Source: Celeribacter arenosi
GTDB taxonomy: Bacteria > Pseudomonadota > Alphaproteobacteria > Rhodobacterales > Rhodobacteraceae
Assembly (NCBI RefSeq): GCF_039539485.1
Contig: NZ_BAABDF010000001.1
Span: 1 to 64,000 of the forward strand
DNA: 64,000 nt
Direction: 5' to 3'
Part shown: positions 59,701 to 64,000 of the stretch, one piece after another
How positions within the stretch are numbered: the first letter of the stretch is position 1
Layout: each line of letters begins with the position of its first letter
The notes under the pieces: model-generated
What the model was told of the DNA's origin: nothing
The model's database searches: none
Seen by the model: the letters and a program-made list of their open reading frames with translations, nothing else
Program-made: the position numbers and the translations under genes

Positions 59701-60156
59701 ATGGTTTTTCGCTCATATATGGACATCGCTTTGAAAGAGGCACGCTCTGCGGCAGAACGCGGCGAGGTGCCTGTGGGGGCGGTCGTTGTGTCGCCACAGG
59801 GGACGGTTCTGGCGCAGGCGGGCAACAGGACGCGCGAGTTGAATGATCCGACGGCCCACGCCGAAGTCCTCGCCATCCGCGCCGCCTGCACGGAACTGGT
59901 GCGCGAGCGGCTGGTTGGATGCGACCTCTACGTGACGCTGGAACCCTGTCCGATGTGCGCGGCCGCGATTTCCAACGCGCGCATTGCACGGCTATATTAT
60001 GGGGCGGAGGATCCGAAATCGGGGGGCGTTGCGCAAGGCGCGCGCGTTTTCTCCCATCCTCAATGTCACCACGTGCCCGAAGTTTACGAAGGCATCGGTG
60101 GCGGCGAAAGCGAAGCTCTCCTCAAATCCTTTTTCGCTGATCGGCGGGCCCCGTGA
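59701..60156 (+). CDS. tadA: tRNA-specific adenosine deaminase TadA
   Basis: The 151-residue deaminase has the zinc site His53-Ala-Glu55 (TAHAEVLAI) and Cys83-x2-Cys86 (EPCPMCAAAI) plus the family segment ARIARLYYGAEDPKSGGV. It converts A34 to inosine in tRNA-Arg(ACG). It is divergent from the pseudouridine synthase and overlaps the next gene by 4 bases. Confidence 0.96.
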   Translation: MVFRSYMDIALKEARSAAERGEVPVGAVVVSPQGTVLAQAGNRTRELNDPTAHAEVLAIRAACTELVRERLVGCDLYVTLEPCPMCAAAISNARIARLYYGAEDPKSGGVAQGARVFSHPQCHHVPEVYEGIGGGESEALLKSFFADRRAP

Positions 60157-60809
60157 TGGATTGGACTGCGCAAATTGACAGCTATTGCGAGCGGGTGGAT
60201 TTCACTTTCTGGTCGGAGCCTGCCAATGCCGTGACCAACGCCGCCTTCCTGATCGCCGCGCTATTCGTGTGGCCGATGGCCAAACTTCTGCCGGGCGCGC
60301 GCGCCTTGGCGATTATCCTGTTTTTGATCGGGCTTGGGTCCTTTGCCTTCCACACCACAGCGACGCGGTGGGGCGCGATGGCCGATAGCCTGCCGATTCT
60401 GGCATTTATCCTGACCTACATTTTTCTCGCCAGCCGTGATTTCTTTGGTCTGGCGGGATGGCGTCCCTATGTTCTGACGCTGGGGTTCATACCCTTCGCC
60501 GCTGTGTTCACGCCCATTTTTGCATGGGTCGGCATGGGGTCCTCTGCGGCCTATGCTCCTGTGCCTCTGTTGATCTTTATCTACGCGTTCCTGTTGCGCC
60601 ACAGCGCGCCACAGACGGCGCGGGGTTTGGCCATCGGGGCCGCGACCCTGTGCGTTTCGATCGGCTTTCGGATGCTCGATGCGCCGATTTGCGGTGTTTT
60701 CCCGCTAGGCACGCATTTCCTGTGGCACCTTCTCAATGCCGTGATGTTGGCCCATATGATCCGCGTTTATGGCGCGCACATGCTTGAAGGCCGCGCGACC
60801 CTCGGCTAA
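60153..60809 (+). CDS. Ceramidase-like membrane protein
   Basis: The 218-residue protein has about seven membrane helices. CERVDFTFWSEPANAVTNAAFLIAA, GLGSFAFHTTATRWGAMADSLPIL and FLGTHFLWHLLNA-type motifs (here FPLGTHFLWHLLNAV) give the His, Asp and HxxxH metal ligands of the CREST/alkaline ceramidase family. Some bacteria use it on non-sphingoid amides; substrate is unknown here. The start is GTG 60153 or ATG 60156, overlapping the tadA stop. Confidence 0.85.
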   Translation: MMDWTAQIDSYCERVDFTFWSEPANAVTNAAFLIAALFVWPMAKLLPGARALAIILFLIGLGSFAFHTTATRWGAMADSLPILAFILTYIFLASRDFFGLAGWRPYVLTLGFIPFAAVFTPIFAWVGMGSSAAYAPVPLLIFIYAFLLRHSAPQTARGLAIGAATLCVSIGFRMLDAPICGVFPLGTHFLWHLLNAVMLAHMIRVYGAHMLEGRATLG

Positions 60810-60853
60810 AGCCAAACCAAAGCGACAAAAAAGCGACGACAAAGGATTATCCC

Positions 60854-61141
60854 ATGTCCATCGACATCGACACCGCACGCCGCGTGGCCAAGCTGGCGCG
60901 CATCCGCGTCGAGGAGGATCGCCTCCCCGCGCTGGCAGAAGAATTCAACGCCGTGCTCGGGTTTATCGAGCAATTGTCCGAAGTGGACGTCGACGGTGTC
61001 GAGCCGATGACATCCGTCACCCCGCAGCGCCTCAAGCGCCGTGATGACGAAGTCACCGATGGAAACATGCAGGACAAAATCCTGTCCAATGCGCCCGACG
61101 CGCGTGAGGGCTTTTTCGCCGTGCCGAAGGTGGTGGAATAA
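60854..61141 (+). CDS. gatC: Glutamyl/aspartyl-tRNA amidotransferase subunit C
   Basis: The 95-residue protein starts SIDIDTARRVAKLARIRVEEDRLPALAEEFNAVLGFIEQL and ends DAREGFFAVPKVVE, both typical of GatC. It stabilises GatA within GatCAB, which makes Gln-tRNA and/or Asn-tRNA by transamidation. It overlaps gatA by one base (TAATG). gatB is not in the window. Confidence 0.96.
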   Translation: MSIDIDTARRVAKLARIRVEEDRLPALAEEFNAVLGFIEQLSEVDVDGVEPMTSVTPQRLKRRDDEVTDGNMQDKILSNAPDAREGFFAVPKVVE

Positions 61142-62628
61142 TGAGCGATCTGAACAAACTGACCCTCGCAGATGCCCGTGACGGGCTACGTGCGAAATCC
61201 TTTACCTCGGGCGAATTGACCGAGGCCTGCCTGTCGCAAATCGAAACTTCGGGTGCGCTGAACGCCTTTGTCCACAACACGCCAGAGATCGCGCGCGCGC
61301 AGGCCAAAGCCGCCGATGCGCGCCTTGCGCAGGGCGAGGCCCCCGCGATGTGCGGTCTGCCCATCGGGATCAAGGACCTGTTCTGCACCCAAGGTGTCCC
61401 CTCGCAGGCGGCGTCCGCGATTCTGGACGGGTTTAAACCCGAATATGAATCCACCATCACCACGAAGCTGTTCGATGCGGGCGCGGTCATGTTGGGCAAA
61501 TTGAACATGGACGAGTTCGCCATGGGGTCGTCGAACGAGACCTCGACCTATGGCAATGCGATCAACCCGTGGCGTCGCGGCAACGAAGACACGCAGCTCA
61601 CGCCCGGTGGCTCGTCGGGTGGTTCGGCCGCTGCGGTGGCTGCGGACCTGTGTCTTGCGGCGACGGGGACCGATACCGGCGGGTCGATCCGCCAACCTGC
61701 GGCCTTCACCGGCATCGTAGGCATCAAACCGACCTACGGGCGTTGTTCGCGCTGGGGCGTCATCGCCTTTGCATCCTCGCTCGATCAGGCGGGTCCGATG
61801 ACCAAAACCGTGCGCGATGCGTCGATCATGCTCGAAGCGATGTGTGGGCATGATGCCAAAGACAGCACCTCCGCCGATCTGGCTGTGCCGGACTTCGAGG
61901 CGATGCTGACGGGCGATATTCGCGGCAAGAAAATCGGCATCCCGAAAGAATACCGCATGGATGGCATGCTGCCGGAAATCGAAAAGCTCTGGGACGACGG
62001 CGCGGCAATGCTACGTGACGCAGGCGCCGAGATTGTCGAAATCTCCCTGCCGCACACCAAATACGCGCTGCCCGCCTATTACGTCATCGCGCCTGCCGAA
62101 GCGTCCTCCAACCTCGCCCGTTATGACGGGGTGCGCTATGGCCACCGTGCTAAGCTCGCGCAGGGTGAGGGCATTGACGACATGTATGAAAAGACCCGCG
62201 CAGAGGGCTTTGGCCACGAAGTGCAACGCCGTGTGATGATCGGCACATATGTGTTGTCGGCGGGTTTCTACGACGCCTATTACAACCGCGCGCGCCGTGT
62301 CCGTACCCTGATCAAACGCGATTTCGAACAGGTCTTTGCGCAAGGCATCGATGCAATCCTGACGCCGGCGACACCTTCGGCGGCCTTTGGTCTGGGTGAG
62401 ATGTCCGAAAGCGATCCGATCCAGATGTATCTCAATGACGTCTTCACGGTGACCGTAAACCTCGCAGGCCTGCCCGGTATTGCCGTGCCCGCAGGGCTCG
62501 ATGCAAAGGGGCTGCCGCTCGGTCTGCAACTGATCGGGCGTCCGTGGGAAGAGGGTGATCTGCTGAATATCGCGCATTCCCTTGAGGCATCATCGGGCTT
62601 TGTTTCCAAGCCCGAAAAATGGTGGTAA
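61141..62628 (+). CDS. gatA: Glutamyl/aspartyl-tRNA amidotransferase subunit A
   Basis: The 495-residue amidase-signature protein has the catalytic triad Lys78 (LPIGIKDL), cis-Ser158 (PGGSSGGS) and Ser182 (TDTGGSIRQPA). It provides ammonia from glutamine to GatB. Length is normal. Confidence 0.97.
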   Translation: MSDLNKLTLADARDGLRAKSFTSGELTEACLSQIETSGALNAFVHNTPEIARAQAKAADARLAQGEAPAMCGLPIGIKDLFCTQGVPSQAASAILDGFKPEYESTITTKLFDAGAVMLGKLNMDEFAMGSSNETSTYGNAINPWRRGNEDTQLTPGGSSGGSAAAVAADLCLAATGTDTGGSIRQPAAFTGIVGIKPTYGRCSRWGVIAFASSLDQAGPMTKTVRDASIMLEAMCGHDAKDSTSADLAVPDFEAMLTGDIRGKKIGIPKEYRMDGMLPEIEKLWDDGAAMLRDAGAEIVEISLPHTKYALPAYYVIAPAEASSNLARYDGVRYGHRAKLAQGEGIDDMYEKTRAEGFGHEVQRRVMIGTYVLSAGFYDAYYNRARRVRTLIKRDFEQVFAQGIDAILTPATPSAAFGLGEMSESDPIQMYLNDVFTVTVNLAGLPGIAVPAGLDAKGLPLGLQLIGRPWEEGDLLNIAHSLEASSGFVSKPEKWW

Positions 62629-62666
62629 GCCTTTCTGACGCTTATCTTTCAGCCGGAGTTGATCCT

Positions 62667-63371
62667 TTGATCCGACGCGCCTCATTCGTTTTTACCGCCC
62701 TCGTAGCACTTGCTGCTTGCGAAACGCCTGTGCCCGATAGTGGTGCCGGTGTCGGGTTTGGCTCCTACGCCGATTATCAGGCGCAGCGCGAAGCACAGCT
62801 CATCGCGCAGGGCGAGGGTGGCGGTGACGTGGCCGGATCGCTTGATGCGCGCGCGATTTCTCCCGAAACCGCATCCGCAACAGGTGCGCCGGCGGATCCG
62901 ACTGGGCAGCTCGGTGACGAAGCCTTGGCCGCAATCGGTCAGGCACCGGCGGCTGTGACCAATTCGGTAGGCATCTCGGCCGAGAACGATTTTTCGGCCG
63001 TTTCCAGTGAACGCTCGATTGAACAGGACGCAGCCCTCGTTGCGGCCAACCGTCAGCAATACCAGGTTATCGAACCAACTGCCGTGCCCGCACGGCCCTC
63101 CGGCACCTCGCCGACCTTGGTCCAATACGCGCTGTCGACGACCAACAACGTGGGTCAGCCGATCTACTCGCGTCTCGTGGTGGGTGCCGATGCGCGCGCC
63201 GCGCGGGCGTGTGGGAAGTACCCGTCGCCGGACAAGGCGCAGTCGGATTTTCTCGCCAATGGCGGGCCGCAGCGCAATGCCAAGGGGCTGGACCCTGATG
63301 GCGATGGTTTCGCCTGTAGCTGGGACCCGCGGCCATTCCGTCTCGCCGCTCAGGCGCGCGTTTCCCAATAA
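62667..63371 (+). CDS. Excalibur-domain lipoprotein
   Basis: The product, 234 residues from the TTG at 62667, has a lipoprotein signal (RRASFVFTALVALAAC), an Ala/Gly-rich low-complexity mid region, and a C-terminal excalibur-type calcium motif with CGKYPSPDKAQSDFL and DPDGDGFACSWDPRPFR. GGAG at 62655-62658 favours this start; the in-frame ATG at 62619 overlaps the gatA end and would give an over-long signal. Probably an envelope protein. Confidence 0.78.
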   Translation: MIRRASFVFTALVALAACETPVPDSGAGVGFGSYADYQAQREAQLIAQGEGGGDVAGSLDARAISPETASATGAPADPTGQLGDEALAAIGQAPAAVTNSVGISAENDFSAVSSERSIEQDAALVAANRQQYQVIEPTAVPARPSGTSPTLVQYALSTTNNVGQPIYSRLVVGADARAARACGKYPSPDKAQSDFLANGGPQRNAKGLDPDGDGFACSWDPRPFRLAAQARVSQ

Positions 63372-63374
63372 CCA

Positions 63375-64000
63375 ATGTCTGATTTGACGATCCGTGACAT
63401 ACCGTCGCCCAATTGCGGTGAACGGCGCGGCGGGGTCGTGCCTGATATGGTGGTCATCCATTATACCGCGATGGAAAGCGCCGCTGCCGCCTGCGCGCGG
63501 CTGTGTTCGCAAGAGCATGAGGTTTCCGCACATTATCTGGTTGATATCACAGGGGAAATTATCCGTCTGGTGCCCGAAGATTTGCGGGCATGGCATGCGG
63601 GGGCGGGGGCGTGGGGGGATGTGACGGACGTCAATTCGCGCTCCATCGGTATCGAACTCGCCAACCGTGGTGCAGAGCCCTTTGCAGCGGCGCAGATGGA
63701 TGCGCTCGAGTTGCTTTTGGCCGATCTTTTGACGCGCCACCGGATCGCACCGGAGCGCGTGATCGGTCATCAGGATATGGCGCCTGCGCGCAAATCCGAT
63801 CCCGGACCGCGGTTCGATTGGCGGCGGCTGTCCCTGTCGGGATTGGCGGTTTGGCCCGAGGCGGGCGAGGCCGATCCATCGGGGTTTTTCGATGATTTGA
63901 CGGCGTTCGGCTATCCGCAGGCGGATGACCCAGCGCGACTGGCGGCTTTTCGGGCACGGTTTCGCCCCCGCCGTGAGGGCTCTGTGGATCGCATCGATGC
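63375..64000 (+). CDS. N-acetylmuramoyl-L-alanine amidase, 3' truncated by window end
   Basis: The visible 208 residues hold an Amidase_2 domain: VVIHYTAMES (zinc His), HYLVDITGEIIRLVPEDLRAWHAGAG, SRSIGIELAN, and GHQDMAPARKSDPGPRFDW with the second zinc His and catalytic pair. No signal peptide is seen at the ATG (63375). AmpD/AmiD-type enzymes cleave the lactyl-amide bond of peptidoglycan or recycled anhydro-muropeptides. The gene continues past 64000, where a C-terminal peptidoglycan-binding part is expected but not visible. Confidence 0.93.
   Translation, partial: MSDLTIRDIPSPNCGERRGGVVPDMVVIHYTAMESAAAACARLCSQEHEVSAHYLVDITGEIIRLVPEDLRAWHAGAGAWGDVTDVNSRSIGIELANRGAEPFAAAQMDALELLLADLLTRHRIAPERVIGHQDMAPARKSDPGPRFDWRRLSLSGLAVWPEAGEADPSGFFDDLTAFGYPQADDPARLAAFRARFRPRREGSVDRID

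Overview
The window is a chromosomal segment from an alphaproteobacterium of the Rhodobacterales (roseobacter/Rhodobacter type). The signs are a PhyR-NepR-EcfG general stress module, an RpoE-ChrR singlet-oxygen module, CtrA-type promoter boxes, gene-transfer-agent spike proteins, a monomeric isocitrate dehydrogenase, a DUF2927 lipoprotein, and uniformly GC-rich, tightly packed genes. No insertion sequence, integrase, CRISPR array or clear gene-acquisition scar was seen.

Layout. 1-250: 3' end of an rRNA operon (5S rRNA, initiator tRNA, terminator). 487-4392: small lipoprotein, a large calcium-binding RTX-type secreted protein and a partner lipoprotein. 4507-8616: alpha/beta hydrolase, then divergent oxyR and katG. 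8758-30879: a 22 kb surface-polysaccharide region with dTDP-rhamnose synthesis (rfbCBDA), glycosyltransferases, Wzc-like chain-length/kinase protein, three sulfotransferases, two O-acyltransferases, a Wzy-like polymerase, a Wzx-like flippase, an ExoY-like initiating transferase, UDP-glucose dehydrogenase and UDP-glucuronate 4-epimerase. Inside it lie two genes for a GTA (gene transfer agent) head-spike base and spike fibre. 30935-34200: molybdate transporter modABC plus an SDR. 34254-39213 (minus strand): icd, then a complete t6A operon tsaE-tsaB-tsaC-tsaD. 39258-44332: RpoE-ChrR and its divergent operon. 44399-49469: general stress regulators and stress genes (YqjE/YqjD-like, DUF1328, Dps, PhyR, NepR, EcfG, histidine kinase). 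49466-58186 (minus strand): a long probable operon with XpaC, TelA, DUF2927 lipoprotein, lactate permease, SPFH-GYF protein, NTF2-like protein, zinc-ribbon membrane protein, fructokinase-type kinase and dtd, headed by a 28-residue membrane peptide. 58336-64000: RluB-type pseudouridine synthase, tadA, ceramidase-like protein, gatCA, a lipoprotein and a truncated N-acetylmuramoyl-L-alanine amidase.

How it fits together. The polysaccharide region encodes precursor synthesis, assembly, flipping, polymerisation, sulfation and acylation of an acidic, probably sulfated, rhamnose-containing exopolysaccharide. Perfect TTAA-N7-TTAAC boxes (CtrA consensus) precede its wzc, wzx and exoY genes. In Rhodobacter capsulatus, CtrA also controls GTA production and capsule-dependent GTA reception, so finding the GTA spike pair here links the phage-like particle to the polysaccharide its spikes are expected to bind. 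The spike fibre also carries an SGNH-esterase-like domain next to an O-acyltransferase.

The stress part shows promoter logic readable directly in the DNA: a single palindromic EcfG promoter firing both ways for phyR and nepR-ecfG, a back-to-back EcfG pair for two small membrane-protein genes, and two identically spaced RpoE promoters for rpoE-chrR and its divergent operon.
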